The notes under the pieces are model-generated. The model was not told the DNA's origin, did not search any database, and saw only the letters and a program-made list of their open reading frames with translations. Below, piece by piece: positions 8,281-17,927 of a stretch of 64,000 nt of DNA. The position numbers and the translations under genes were made by a program. How positions within the stretch are numbered: position 1 is the stretch's first letter; each line of letters begins with the position of its first letter. Source of the DNA: CAWBRT01 sp963832365. Its GTDB lineage: Bacteria; Acidobacteriota; Terriglobia; Terriglobales; Acidobacteriaceae. Where the stretch lies: NCBI GenBank assembly GCA_963832365.1, contig CAWHUL010000027.1:186001-250000 (forward strand), read 5' to 3'.

Positions 8281-9102
8281 TCAAGCTGCCGGTTTCGTTA
8301 TGCGCCGGTTGGCCATGAAAAAAGCCAGCGCGAACATGACCCCGGTGAAACCGGCCAAAATCGCAAGGCTAATGCCAATCGAAAAATCCGTGGCCGTACC
8401 GGGGAAAAGCAAGGCGCGCAATACCTCCGTCCCGTAGGTCAGGGGGTTGACGCGCATCAGCACGCGTATCCAGAGTGAAGCTCCGCTCAGCGGAAACATC
8501 GAGCCGGAGAGCAGCCAGAGCGGAATCAGAAACAGGTTGATGATGGCGTGAAAGCCGGATGTGGAATCCATTGGCCAGGCGATGGCGAAGCCGAGCGCGG
8601 TGAGCGAAAATGCCACCAGGAAGATATCAAGCGCCACCAGCAGGAATTGCACCAGGCCGATGTGGACGCCCACCAGGGGCGCAAACACCAGGAAGAACAG
8701 TCCTTGCAATGTTGCCAGCGTGGTACCGCCCATGACTTTTCCCAGCACAATCACCGAGCGGTGAACCGGGGCCACCAGCACGGAGAGCAGAAAACCTTCC
8801 TTGCGGTCCTCGATGAGCGACATCATGGCGAAGATCGAGGTGAACAGCACGATCATAATGAGCGCGCCCGGAAAGAAAAATTCCAAGTAGTGCTGGTCCG
8901 ATCCGCCATTGCGGAACGAGGTGCCGAAGCCGGAGCCGATCACGATCCAGAACAGCAGCGGCGAGGCGATTACGCCAACCACGCGGCTGATGTTGCGGTA
9001 AAAGCGCACGACCTCGCGTTGCCACAGCGAAAGCGCCGGAACGAGGCTGAAGGACGCGGATTCTTTTGCGTGCGCCGGAATGGCGGTCGTCTGTGTCGCC
9101 AC
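8281..9102 (-). CDS. ABC-2 type transporter permease
   Basis: About 273 aa with six hydrophobic segments and the ABC-2 permease layout: VVGVIASPLLFWIVIGSGFG, the conserved central stretch GFLLSVLVAPVHRSVIVLGKVMGGTTLATLQGLFFL, and PLWLLSGSMFPLSGA. I place the start at the GTG at 9102, preceded by GGAG five bases upstream. An ATG at 9147 adds 15 residues but encodes repetitive text (MFELETRNLKPTG). It pairs with the ATPase gene 96 bp upstream. The position inside a heme A locus suggests export of an assembly factor or cofactor, by inference only. Confidence 0.88.
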   Translation of the reverse strand: MATQTTAIPAHAKESASFSLVPALSLWQREVVRFYRNISRVVGVIASPLLFWIVIGSGFGTSFRNGGSDQHYLEFFFPGALIMIVLFTSIFAMMSLIEDRKEGFLLSVLVAPVHRSVIVLGKVMGGTTLATLQGLFFLVFAPLVGVHIGLVQFLLVALDIFLVAFSLTALGFAIAWPMDSTSGFHAIINLFLIPLWLLSGSMFPLSGASLWIRVLMRVNPLTYGTEVLRALLFPGTATDFSIGISLAILAGFTGVMFALAFFMANRRITKPAA

Positions 9103-9197
9103 GATTACTCCAGTTGGTTTCAAGTTTCGAGTTTCAAGTTCAAACATGGAAGCTCTTAGACTCGAAACCTTCCCTCGACAAGTACGGTGCCGCTTCG

Positions 9198-10262
9198 CTA
9201 ATGCTTTTTCTTCGACTGCTTGGCGGCCTCGACTTGTTTGTTCTCTTCGTCTTCGTTCCAGAAACGATGGCCGGTGCGCCGTATGAACACGTCTTCCAGG
9301 GTCGGCTTGCTGACAGAAATGGCGGCGATTTCGCCGGGAAAAGCTTCCACGATTTCGGGAACGAATCGGTGCCCTGCCTCGCGTTCAATGCGAACCTGAT
9401 TGTCCAGCACGGTGGTTGCGACCGCAAAGCGCGCGTGGATGCGGGTGGCCAGCGCTTCCGGGGTCGCGGTATCCAGCAGAATGACGTCGCCACCGATCTC
9501 CTGCTTCAACTCGGCAGGCGTGCCGAGCGCAACCAGATTTCCATGGCTGAGAATTGCCAGCCGGTCGCAGCGTTCGGCCTCTTCCATCAGGTGGGTGGTC
9601 ACGATAATCGTCACCCGCTCCTGATCGCGCAGCGTTTGCAGATACTGCCACAGGTCTCGCCGCGCACCCGGATCGAGCCCGGTTGTCGGCTCGTCGAGCA
9701 GCAGCACCGATGGCCGGTGCAACAGGCCCTTGGCAAGCTCCAGCCGACGCTGCATGCCGCCGGAAAATGTCTCGACACGATCTTTTGCGCGCTCCGCCAA
9801 GCCGACACGGCGCAGCATCTCGCCGATGCGCTGCTTGAGCACCGCTCCGCGCAATCCGTAGAGATGCCCAATGTGCCGCAGGTTCTCTTCGGCAGAGAGT
9901 TTGCCGTCGAGGCTCTGCGCCTGAAAGACAACGCCGATGTGACGGCGAACGCCGGCGGGATCGGTAGCCGCATCGTGGCCCATGATGCCGGCACGCCCTG
10001 CCGATGGCATCATCAGCGTCGAGAGGATGCGGAACATCGTGGTCTTACCGCTGCCATTCGGTCCGAGCAGCCCGAATATTTCCGCCGGATAAACATCGAA
10101 CGACACACCATTCAGCGCGGCCCGGTTGTCGTAGACGTGGCGCAGTTGCTGAACACTGATGAACGGTTCCGTCCCCGGAGTGCGTTCCAACACGCCGATT
10201 TCGCTTGAGCCGGTTGACATTTTCATGATCGCTGGTTCTGCCGAATAGCCCCGCTCACTCAA
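9198..10262 (-). CDS. ABC transporter ATP-binding protein
   Basis: 354 aa. Walker A GPNGSGKTT lies at about residues 67-75, the signature FSGGMQRRLELAKG near 165, Walker B VLLLDEPTTGLDP near 190, and the switch histidine in VTTHLMEEAERCDRLAILSHG. The domain resembles the drug/heme exporter class (DrrA/CcmA-like). The longest frame begins with TTG at 10262, overlapping the ctaB stop by 4 bp (TTGA), which suggests translational coupling; an ATG at 10226 is an alternative. The C-terminal extension after residue 260 is typical of DrrA-type ATPases. It serves the permease directly downstream. Confidence 0.93.
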   Translation of the reverse strand: MSERGYSAEPAIMKMSTGSSEIGVLERTPGTEPFISVQQLRHVYDNRAALNGVSFDVYPAEIFGLLGPNGSGKTTMFRILSTLMMPSAGRAGIMGHDAATDPAGVRRHIGVVFQAQSLDGKLSAEENLRHIGHLYGLRGAVLKQRIGEMLRRVGLAERAKDRVETFSGGMQRRLELAKGLLHRPSVLLLDEPTTGLDPGARRDLWQYLQTLRDQERVTIIVTTHLMEEAERCDRLAILSHGNLVALGTPAELKQEIGGDVILLDTATPEALATRIHARFAVATTVLDNQVRIEREAGHRFVPEIVEAFPGEIAAISVSKPTLEDVFIRRTGHRFWNEDEENKQVEAAKQSKKKH

Positions 10263-11197
10263 TAGTTGATGCTGTTGATCATCATCAGCGCAAACAGCAG
10301 AGGCAAGTAAAGCACAGACGCCTGCAACAACTGGCGCGCCATCAGCTTGGCACGGGGTTCGGAGGGCGCGAGCTTCTCCTTCCAGATGCGCAGGCAGAAG
10401 TAGAACTGCGCAATCCCGAGCACAACCGCACCAAGAAAGTAGCCGCGCCCGGAAATGCCCATGAGAAACGGAGCAACCGTCACGGGAATCAACGCGAGCC
10501 CGTAAACAACAATTGTCTGCGCGGTGGAAACGCCGGAGCGCTCAACTACGGGCAGCATGCGAATTCCGGCACGTTCATAGTCATCGCGATACAGCAACGC
10601 GATCGAGTGGAAGTGCGGAAACTGCCAGAAGAATACGATCGCAAAGAGGACAAATGCCTCCCATTCGAGGTGGCCGCGAACGGCCGTCCAACCGAGCGCC
10701 GGAGGCATCGCGCCGGGAAATGCCCCAACGAAAGTACACAACGGCGTGACCTTTTTGAGCGGCGTGTAGGCGACCAGGTAGACGAAAGAGGTCAGCAGCG
10801 TGAGCCCCGCGGTAAGCAGATTGGTCGCAATCGCGAGATAGAGCAGGCCCCCGAAAATCATTGCCAGCGAAATGACCGTCGCATGCTCGACGCTGATGGT
10901 TTGTTTGACCAGCGGGCGAATCGCGGTGCGTCGCATCAGGGCATCCATGTCACGTTCGACGACTTCGTTCATGGCAGCCGTGCCGCCGGAAACCAGGCCG
11001 ATGCCGAGCAGCGCGTGCAGCAATGTCCAGGAAAGAGAGCTGACGCCCGAGTGCGCGGCGCCAAAATAAAATCCGCACCAAGCCGTCATCACAATCAGCG
11101 TGGTGACACGGGCCTTGATCAGCTCGGCATAGTCTCTGGCCAGAGCGGCGACGGCGGTGCCGCGTGGCAGCACCAGGGGTTGGGTGATCGAACTCAT
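10259..11197 (-). CDS. ctaB: Protoheme IX farnesyltransferase (heme O synthase)
   Basis: 312 aa UbiA-type prenyltransferase with about nine membrane helices. The first Asp-rich motif is NEVVERDMDALMRRT (N-x3-D-x3-D pattern), and the second catalytic region is LFAIVFFWQFPHFHSIALLYRDDYERAGIRMLPV. It attaches a farnesyl group to heme B to make heme O, the step before heme A. It overlaps ctaA upstream and the ABC ATPase downstream, each by 4 bp, so it sits in one leftward operon for terminal oxidase cofactor supply. Confidence 0.96.
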   Translation of the reverse strand: MSSITQPLVLPRGTAVAALARDYAELIKARVTTLIVMTAWCGFYFGAAHSGVSSLSWTLLHALLGIGLVSGGTAAMNEVVERDMDALMRRTAIRPLVKQTISVEHATVISLAMIFGGLLYLAIATNLLTAGLTLLTSFVYLVAYTPLKKVTPLCTFVGAFPGAMPPALGWTAVRGHLEWEAFVLFAIVFFWQFPHFHSIALLYRDDYERAGIRMLPVVERSGVSTAQTIVVYGLALIPVTVAPFLMGISGRGYFLGAVVLGIAQFYFCLRIWKEKLAPSEPRAKLMARQLLQASVLYLPLLFALMMINSINY

Positions 11198-12129
11198 GCG
11201 GTGACGGCCTCGCTATTTTTGGTCAACAGCGTCTCCTCCACTACGGTGTGCCTGCGGGCCTGAATCGCGAGAATGACGGAGGTCGCAAGCAGCAGCGCGC
11301 CTACCGCGACGTGAGCGACAGTCGTGAGCACCATGCTCATCGACGCCACTGTCGCACCTTTGCCCCATTCAACGCGCGTAAGGTATGACCCGAAACCCAG
11401 CGAGAGCTGCACAAACAACAGCACCAGCAACGCGACGGCGGGCTGGCGAAGTTGTGGCGTCCGCGCGTACCGCGACAGCACACATACGCAAGTCCAGAGC
11501 AGGATCGCCGTAACCGCAACGGCGCTGACAAGATGTGGCAACAACTTCATTCCCGAGTGACGAAAGCCCGCGCCCAAAATCAACTGCAAATAAACCGAGC
11601 ACACGGCCAGCACGCTCAATGTTGTCAACCGCGGGCGATCGCTCTGCGCGATCAGCACCGGCGCCTCTCTCACCCAGTTGCGCCCGGTGAACAATGCCAT
11701 GCTGATTGCGATGCAAAAGAAAGTCTGCCCAAGCGCTGCATGAGCGGTTGAAACCGCCGGCGGAAGGTAAAACAGGACGGTGATTCCGCCCAGAATACCC
11801 TGCGCAATCACGGTTGCCAGAGCTGCCCAGCCGAGGGCACGCATCCAGGGGCGGCGATCCACGCGCTGAGTCCACACCGCCAGCACAATGGTGAGCAGCC
11901 CGATGAACTGCGCGATCATGCGGTGTCCGTGTTCGAACTGGACGCCATCCACCATCGGCGGAATGCGATAGAGCGAACCGAACGAGGTCGGCCAGTCGGG
12001 CACGGAAAGTCCAGCATCGTTGCTGGTTACCGTCGCACCAGCCATGATTAGCAAGAAAGTGCAGAGCGCAACGAAAATAGCAAACCGATGATGCGCCCCA
12101 TTAAAAGTTGTGCTTGAGGAGCTTGTCAC
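11194..12129 (-). CDS. ctaA: Heme A synthase (COX15/CtaA family)
   Basis: About 311 aa with eight membrane helices. Heme ligand histidines are visible in VQFEHGHRMIAQFIG, STAHAALGQTFF, LLPHLVSAV and VLTTVAHVAVGALL, the paired four-helix pattern of CtaA. It oxidises the heme O methyl group to make heme A. I choose the GTG at 12129 because GGAGAA lies 9 bases upstream and the N terminus then enters the first helix quickly; the open frame extends to 12237. The stop overlaps the ctaB start. Confidence 0.92.
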   Translation of the reverse strand: MTSSSSTTFNGAHHRFAIFVALCTFLLIMAGATVTSNDAGLSVPDWPTSFGSLYRIPPMVDGVQFEHGHRMIAQFIGLLTIVLAVWTQRVDRRPWMRALGWAALATVIAQGILGGITVLFYLPPAVSTAHAALGQTFFCIAISMALFTGRNWVREAPVLIAQSDRPRLTTLSVLAVCSVYLQLILGAGFRHSGMKLLPHLVSAVAVTAILLWTCVCVLSRYARTPQLRQPAVALLVLLFVQLSLGFGSYLTRVEWGKGATVASMSMVLTTVAHVAVGALLLATSVILAIQARRHTVVEETLLTKNSEAVTA

Positions 12130-12396
12130 AGTTTTCGGTTCTCCGTAGTCCGGGATTACGGCCTCGAAAGCCCAGTCGCCATCCTCATTCGGCGACGAAA
12201 TAAACCTGCTACCAGAGCAGATGCCTTTTCCTACCAACTGGTTACATGAAGTGTTGATGGAATTTGGGGTATTTCCCGATTTGAATCAGATACAGCGTAG
12301 GAGCGGGGACAGGGGGCTATAGCGCGACCGCCGCAAAGTGGTGAATAAGGCATTTATCGACAGTTACCCTTCTTAGGAAGCCATAACAGCTTGCAC

Positions 12397-12623
12397 TGTC
12401 ATCCTGAGCGGAGTTCGGCGGGGCCGAACGGAGTCGAAGGACCCCTATCGTCATACCACCCGGTTTACACGCTCGATGAGCCAAATCTTTTCGCGCCGCG
12501 ACCAGCCCTTCAGTTGCTCTTCCCGATCGATCGCGGTGCGTGGGGGCGATGTATACGGCGAAGCGCCGGTTGGTTACGGCCATAGGGATCCCTCGACTTC
12601 GCTTCGCTCCGCTCGGGATGACA
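12397..12623. repeat. MITE-like palindromic element in a 480-bp gene-free gap
   Basis: An inverted repeat starts with TGTCATCCTGAGCGGAG at 12397 and closes with the complementary arm ending GGGATGACA at 12623. It is the same family as the 7605 element, but longer (227 bp). The interval between ctaA and the acyl-CoA ligase (12240-12720) otherwise shows nothing recognisable. Open frames crossing it are repeat-derived. Confidence 0.7.
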
Positions 12624-12723
12624 GCAGTAAATGATACTTTGCTATCGCTGTCGATAACAGGCGCTATCACCACTTACCCGTACGGGAGTTACTTGGCCGT
12701 AACTTCAATCATCTGAAACAAAG

Positions 12724-14442
12724 CTACTTCAGCTCCGGAAAATCGTCTTCCCAGTATTCGCCTTCGCGACGTTCGCCCGATTGACGGGTTTCTTGCTCGA
12801 CAGCACGCAACTGCACGCGACGGATCTTGCCGGAGATGGTCTTCGGGAGATCGGAGAATTCGATTCGCCGCACGCGTTTGTAGGGCCCCAGGCGTTCCCG
12901 AATGAAGGCAAACAGCTCTTTCGCCAGCTCCCGCGAGGGCTGTGCGCCGGGAACCAGCGTCAGGAAAGCCTTGGGGACGTTCCAGCGGATCGGGTCGGGA
13001 CTTGGGACCACAGCCGCCTCAGCCACGCTCGGGTGTTCGATGAGCGCGCTTTCCAGCTCGAAGGGGCTGAGCCGGTAATCGGAGCTCTTGAAAACGTCAT
13101 CGGCGCGTCCAACGTAAGTGAAGTAGCCATCGGCGTCGCGGTGAGCCACGTCGCCCGTGCGATAGTAACCACCTTCCATAACCCGCGCCGTGCGCTCAGC
13201 GTCGTCCATGTAACCCACCATCAGGCTCAGCGGGCGTGGGTCGAGTTTCACGCTGATCTCGCCGTCATTAGCTTCGTGGCCTTCGCCATCGAGCAGCACT
13301 ACCTCATGCCCAGGCGATGGCTTGCCGACGGCTCCGGGCTTGACCGTCTGCCCCGGGAAGTTGCCCAGCGTGAGCACGTTCTCGGTCTGCCCAAAGCCGT
13401 CCCGGATGGTGATACCCCAGGCTGCGCGCACCCTTTCAATGATCTCCGGGTTCAGTGGCTCCCCCGCGCCGACCAGCGTGCGGAGCTTCATCTTGTAGGC
13501 TTTCAGGTCCTCGAGCACCAGCATCCGCCAGACTGTGGGAGGCGCGCACAGCGAGGTCACGCCGCAGCGCTCCACCTCGCGCAAGGTGTTCCTGGCGTCG
13601 AAGCGGCCGTAATTGTGCACAAAAATGGTCGCCCCGGCATTCCACGGCGCAAAAAAGCTGCTCCAGGCGTGCTTCGCCCATCCGGGCGAGCTGATGTTGA
13701 AATGCACGTCGTCCGGTTGTAGGCCGACCCAGTACATCGTGGCCAGATGGCCGACCGGGTAGCTCTGGTGGGTGTGCAGCACAAGCTTGGGAACCGCCGT
13801 GGTGCCCGACGTAAAGTAGAGCAGAAACGGGTCGTCGGCGTTCGTCGGTCCATCGGGCGCGAATGCCGCAGGCTCGTTGTAGGCTTCTTCGTAGGCGAGC
13901 CACCCGGGCTCCGTGCCTCCGCAGGCGATGCGGGTGTAATTGCCGCCGATCCCGGCGAAGCGGGAGGCTGCGGAGCCGATGGCGATCACGTGCCGGGCTT
14001 TGCCGCGGCCAAGGCGGTCGCGAAGATCAGCCTCGGTCAGCAGCGTCGCCGCCGGAATCAGGATGGCGCCCAATTTCATCGCCGCCAACATCACTTCCCA
14101 GATGGCCACCACGTTCGGCAGCATCACCACGACGCGATCGCCGCGCCTAACTCCCTGCCAATGCAGGAAATTTGCCACCTGATTCGATCGCCTCGAGAGT
14201 TCGGCGAAACTCAACTTCAGCTCCGCGCCGCTCTCCTCCACGATCCACAGTGCCGGCTTCTGGTTGTCGCGGGCGTAGTCGTCGAAGTAGTCGAGCGCCC
14301 AGTTAAACTGCGTCAGACCGGGCCAACGGAAATCCCGGTAAGCGGTTTCGTAATCTTCGCGGTGCTTGAAAAGAAAGTCGCGGGCGGCAAGAAAAGCCTT
14401 CAGGCTCTCGCCGCGAGTGCTCGGCGTTTGAGGATTTGCCAT
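12724..14442 (-). CDS. AMP-forming acyl-CoA synthetase/ligase
   Basis: 572 aa adenylate-forming enzyme. The P-loop-like motif A5 is LLYFTSGTTAVPKLVLHTH, followed by RDGFGQTENV, YRTGDVAHRDADGYFTYVGRADDVFKSSDYRLSPFELESAL and the catalytic lysine in PKTISGKIRR. It activates a carboxylic acid as acyl-AMP, then forms the CoA thioester. It most resembles medium-chain or aromatic (acetyl/benzoate-type) ligases, but the acid is not identifiable. The start at 14442 is set by GGAG five bases upstream; a TTG 15 bases earlier would place that ribosome site inside the gene. Confidence 0.9.
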   Translation of the reverse strand: MANPQTPSTRGESLKAFLAARDFLFKHREDYETAYRDFRWPGLTQFNWALDYFDDYARDNQKPALWIVEESGAELKLSFAELSRRSNQVANFLHWQGVRRGDRVVVMLPNVVAIWEVMLAAMKLGAILIPAATLLTEADLRDRLGRGKARHVIAIGSAASRFAGIGGNYTRIACGGTEPGWLAYEEAYNEPAAFAPDGPTNADDPFLLYFTSGTTAVPKLVLHTHQSYPVGHLATMYWVGLQPDDVHFNISSPGWAKHAWSSFFAPWNAGATIFVHNYGRFDARNTLREVERCGVTSLCAPPTVWRMLVLEDLKAYKMKLRTLVGAGEPLNPEIIERVRAAWGITIRDGFGQTENVLTLGNFPGQTVKPGAVGKPSPGHEVVLLDGEGHEANDGEISVKLDPRPLSLMVGYMDDAERTARVMEGGYYRTGDVAHRDADGYFTYVGRADDVFKSSDYRLSPFELESALIEHPSVAEAAVVPSPDPIRWNVPKAFLTLVPGAQPSRELAKELFAFIRERLGPYKRVRRIEFSDLPKTISGKIRRVQLRAVEQETRQSGERREGEYWEDDFPELK

Positions 14443-14533
14443 ATCCCCTCCCCACAAGTTGGCTCACATTTTAGAGCAGAATGTCACTCTTGCGCTATTC
14501 CACGGGGAAAACTCTTTGATAACCTCTTGAATT

Positions 14534-16309
14534 GTGACGCCCAACGAGGAATACGCTCAACGGCTGAAGGAACGGGAAGCGCGCGCGGCCCGCTACGATG
14601 GGTTCCATCTGCGCCTGGGCTACTTCAAACTGCTGCTGGCGGGCGCGGGACTGCTGTTTGCATGGCTCGCCTTTGGCCGCGGCGTCATTCCGGCCTGGCC
14701 ATTCGCAATTGCCGTGGCCCTGTTCGTTGCCGCCGGCATTTACCACTCCCGCCTGCTCCGCAACAAATCGCTGGCCGAGCGCAGCGCGCAGTTCTACCGC
14801 AAGGGCTTGGCGAGGCTGGAAGATCGCTGGCGCGGCCACGGCTCGCACGGAGAACGCTTCGGAAACCCGCATCACGTCTACGCCAGTGACTTGGACCTGT
14901 TTGGCGCCGGAAGCCTGTTCGAACTGCTTTCCACGGCGCGCACCCGCATGGGGGAACAAACGCTTGCCCGCTGGCTGCTGTCGCCAGCCGCCACGCCCGA
15001 GGTGCTTGGCCGTCAGCAAGCGGTGATCGAACTGCGTGACCGCCTCGATCTGCGTGAAGAAATTTTTCTCATAGGCGCCGGGGAGCGCACCGGAGTGCGC
15101 TCGCGTAGCTTGCGCCAGTGGGCGGAGTCACGCTGCGATTTCCCGCCGTGGCTTCGAGTTGTCGCTCCTTTGCTGGCAGCCCTGGTCGCCGCCAGCGCCA
15201 CGCTCTGGGTCCAAACAGGATTCGCGGCTCCAGCGGTTGCCCTGCTGACCGTTGAGGTGGCGATCCTCTTCCGCTATCGGCAACGTGTCGCCCGGATGTT
15301 GCACGAGACGGAACACGCCTTTGAGGATCTCGGGCTGCTTTCATCGCTGCTTGCCCGCCTGGAGCGCGAGCGGTTCGGCTCAGAACGGCTCAAACAGTTG
15401 AGCAACGAACTCGAATCGCACAGCATTCCGGGGTCGCGGGCGATCAGGCGGCTGGAAACCGTCGTCGATTTCATCCATTCCTCCGACAACCTTCTGGTTC
15501 GTGTTTTGAACCTGCCGATGCTCTACAGCCTGCAGGTGGCCTTTGCCGCCGAAGCGTGGCGGCGCGAGCATGGTCAGGCGGTGCGGCGGTGGCTGAAGGC
15601 AATTGGCGAAATCGAGGCGCTGCTGTCGCTGGCGAATTACAGCTACGAGCGTCCGGAAGATTCTTTCCCGCAGTTTGCGACCGAAGGCCCCCGGTTCATG
15701 GCGGAGGATTTGGGGCACCCTCTCATCCCCGCCGCGACCTGCGTCAGGAACAGCCTGAGCCTGGACGCGGAGACGCGCGTGCTGTTCATCAGCGGCTCAA
15801 ACATGTCCGGCAAAAGCACGCTGCTGCGCGCCGTCGGCATCAATGTTGTGCTCGCCATGGCTGGGGGTCCGGTGCGCGCCCGGCGGCTGCAACTGGCGGC
15901 CGTGCAGGTGGGCGCAAGCATACGAATTAACGACTCGCTACAGGAAGGCAGTTCCCGCTTTCAGGCCGAGATCACGCGGCTGCGGCAGATATTCGACCTG
16001 GCGGCTCATGGGATGCCGGTGCTGTTTCTGCTGGACGAGTTGCTCCAGGGGACCAACTCGAAGGATCGCCGCATTGGAGCCGAGGGCATTCTGCGTGCGC
16101 TGGTGAAGCGCAACGATATTGGCCTGGTAACCACGCACGATCTGGCGCTGACCGAGATTGCGGACGCGCTCTCCGGCAAACTAAAAAACGTTCACTTCCA
16201 GGAAGAGATCGAGCAAGGCGTGATGCGATTCGATTATCGTCTGCGGCCCGGAATTGTGGAAAAGAGCAACGGGCTGGAATTGATGCGCATGATGGGGCTG
16301 GATGTTTGA
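14534..16309 (+). CDS. Membrane-anchored MutS-like ATPase
   Basis: 591 aa, GTG start. Hydrophobic segments at about residues 31-75 and 215-245 give a likely membrane anchor. Residues about 100-390 match the MutS core/lever region (GSLFELLSTARTRMGEQTLARWLLSPA). The MutS ATPase domain follows: Walker A GSNMSGKSTLLRAVG, SIRINDSLQEGSSRFQAEITRLRQI, Walker B LFLLDELLQGTNSKDR and VTTHDLALTEI. The mismatch-recognition domain I of MutS is absent, so post-replicative mismatch repair is not implied. It belongs with the short MutS homologues of unknown function. Confidence 0.88.
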   Translation: MTPNEEYAQRLKEREARAARYDGFHLRLGYFKLLLAGAGLLFAWLAFGRGVIPAWPFAIAVALFVAAGIYHSRLLRNKSLAERSAQFYRKGLARLEDRWRGHGSHGERFGNPHHVYASDLDLFGAGSLFELLSTARTRMGEQTLARWLLSPAATPEVLGRQQAVIELRDRLDLREEIFLIGAGERTGVRSRSLRQWAESRCDFPPWLRVVAPLLAALVAASATLWVQTGFAAPAVALLTVEVAILFRYRQRVARMLHETEHAFEDLGLLSSLLARLERERFGSERLKQLSNELESHSIPGSRAIRRLETVVDFIHSSDNLLVRVLNLPMLYSLQVAFAAEAWRREHGQAVRRWLKAIGEIEALLSLANYSYERPEDSFPQFATEGPRFMAEDLGHPLIPAATCVRNSLSLDAETRVLFISGSNMSGKSTLLRAVGINVVLAMAGGPVRARRLQLAAVQVGASIRINDSLQEGSSRFQAEITRLRQIFDLAAHGMPVLFLLDELLQGTNSKDRRIGAEGILRALVKRNDIGLVTTHDLALTEIADALSGKLKNVHFQEEIEQGVMRFDYRLRPGIVEKSNGLELMRMMGLDV

Positions 16310-16312
16310 GAG

Positions 16313-16456
16313 GAAAAGCCCCACCCAAGCTTTGCTTGAATGGGGCACCCGGCCTATTCACAATCGCATGCGCATGCGTTCGCACTGACGGCGATAGCAA
16401 CTGGCGGTGTCGAACGAAAAGCCCCACCCAAGCTTCGCTTGAATGGGGCACCCGGC
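16313..16456 (+). repeat. Two 41-bp direct repeats that each fold as a hairpin
   Basis: Copies at 16313-16353 and 16416-16456 differ at one base (T versus C in the loop). Each starts GAAAAGCCCCACCCAAGC and folds as GCCCCA paired with TGGGGC outside CAAGC paired with GCTTG, separated by a symmetric CC/AA internal loop. They lie between the MutS-like gene and the M20 peptidase gene. Confidence 0.75.
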
Positions 16457-16552
16457 TTGACTGCGGTGCTATACTCTCCGGTTTGCACCGATGGGATTTC
16501 CAACAAAAAGACAAAACAGATCATCACATCCCGCTGAGAAAGGACACCTGCC

Positions 16553-17927
16553 ATGGCCGCGCCGGCTCTCACCTTCGCGCAACAGAATCAGCAGAGATTT
16601 CTCGATGAGCTCAAAGCCCTGCTCCGCATCCCCAGCGTGAGCACTTTGCCCGAGCATAAACCGGACATTCAGCGCGCCGCCACGTTCGTGGCCGACGAGC
16701 TGAAGCGCATCGGCTTTGAAAACGTCTCTGTGATTGCAACCGCCGGCCACCCACTGGTCTATGCCGATTGGCTGCACGCCGCCGGAAAGCCCACGGCGCT
16801 GGCCTACGCGCACTACGACGTCCAGCCGCCCGATCCGCTGGACGAATGGATCACGCCTCCTTTCGAGCCCACCGAACGCAACAACAATCTGTATGCGCGC
16901 GGAGCGGTGGACGACAAAGGCCAGCTTTGGATGCAGGTGAAGGCCTTCGAGTCTTTGTTCAAGAGCAATGGCGGCAAATTGCCCATCAACGTGCGGGTGC
17001 TCTACGAGGGCGAAGAGGAGGTGGGCGGGGAAGTCGATTGAAAAGTACGTGCAGGAAAACCCGTCCAAGTTGAAGGCCGATTTCGCGCTCGTCTGCGACA
17101 CCGAACTCTTCGCGCCCGACTTGCCGACGCTTTGCGTTGGACTGCGCGGCCTGGTTTACACCGAATTGGAGTGTCAGGGAGCATCCATCGATCTGCATTC
17201 CGGGATCTACGGCGGCGCAGCTCCCAATCCGCTGTTTGCGCTCTGCGAAATTATCGCCAAGTTGAAGGACCAGAACGGGAAAATCCTGATCCCCGGCTTC
17301 TATGACACCGTGAAGGCGCCGACCGAAGACGAACTGAAGGCGTGGAAGGCCCTGCCCTTCGACGAGGAACACTATCGCAAGACGGAGGTCGGCTCCACGG
17401 CGCTCACCGGCGAACCGGGGTACCCGGTGCTCTACCGCACCTGGGCGCGGCCCACTCTCGAAGTGCATGGCATGCCGGGAGGATTCACCGGAACCGGCGC
17501 CAAGACGGTGATTCCCGCGCGTGCCTCGGCAAAGGTTTCCATGCGCCTGGTTCCGGAGCAGGATGCCGACGACATCCTTGCCAAGTACACCAAGTTCGTG
17601 AACTCGCTTGTGCCCAAAGGCGTCCAGGTGAAGATCAAGGTACACAGCAAAGGTCCGGCGTCGGTCATTAGTACCGATAATGATTACGTAAGGGCGGCTA
17701 ACCAGGCGATGCGCGAGGTTTTCAAGAAGGAGACCGTCTACATCCGCTCCGGCGGCTCGGTCCCGATCGTCGCCCAGTTTCAGAATTACCTCAGGCTGCC
17801 GAGCGTAATGATGGGTCTCGGCCTGCCCGACGACAATCTGCACGCGCCAAACGAGAAATTCCACATTCCAAACTTTTATCGCGGCATTGAGTCGGTAATT
17901 CGCTTTTTCACCATTTTGGGAAAGTAA
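16553..17927 (+). CDS. M20-family metallopeptidase (dipeptidase), one frameshift
   Basis: About 457 aa once repaired. The first part (16553-17041) carries the metal site YAHYDVQPPDPLDEW and RGAVDDKGQ and the catalytic glutamates in YEGEEEVGG. The rest (to 17927) carries the dimerisation domain and the last ligand in the HAPNEKF region. The reading frame breaks at about 17027-17034 (GGCGGGGAAGTCG); deleting one base restores GGESIEKYV, which is how the family continues. It removes N- or C-terminal residues from short peptides using zinc. AAAGGA upstream of the ATG supports the start. The break is probably a sequence error. Confidence 0.85.

Noticed and set aside
9066..10208. 380-codon rightward frame antisense to the ABC ATPase
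   Set aside because: It is antisense to a gene with all ATPase motifs; long antisense frames are expected in GC-rich DNA.
12317..12673. 118-codon leftward open frame
   Set aside because: It runs through the palindromic repeat (translation IPSGAKRSRGIP) and lacks any conserved feature; it is a repeat artefact.
13747..14889. 380-codon rightward frame antisense to the acyl-CoA ligase
   Set aside because: It crosses into the MutS-like gene in the wrong frame and has no motif.
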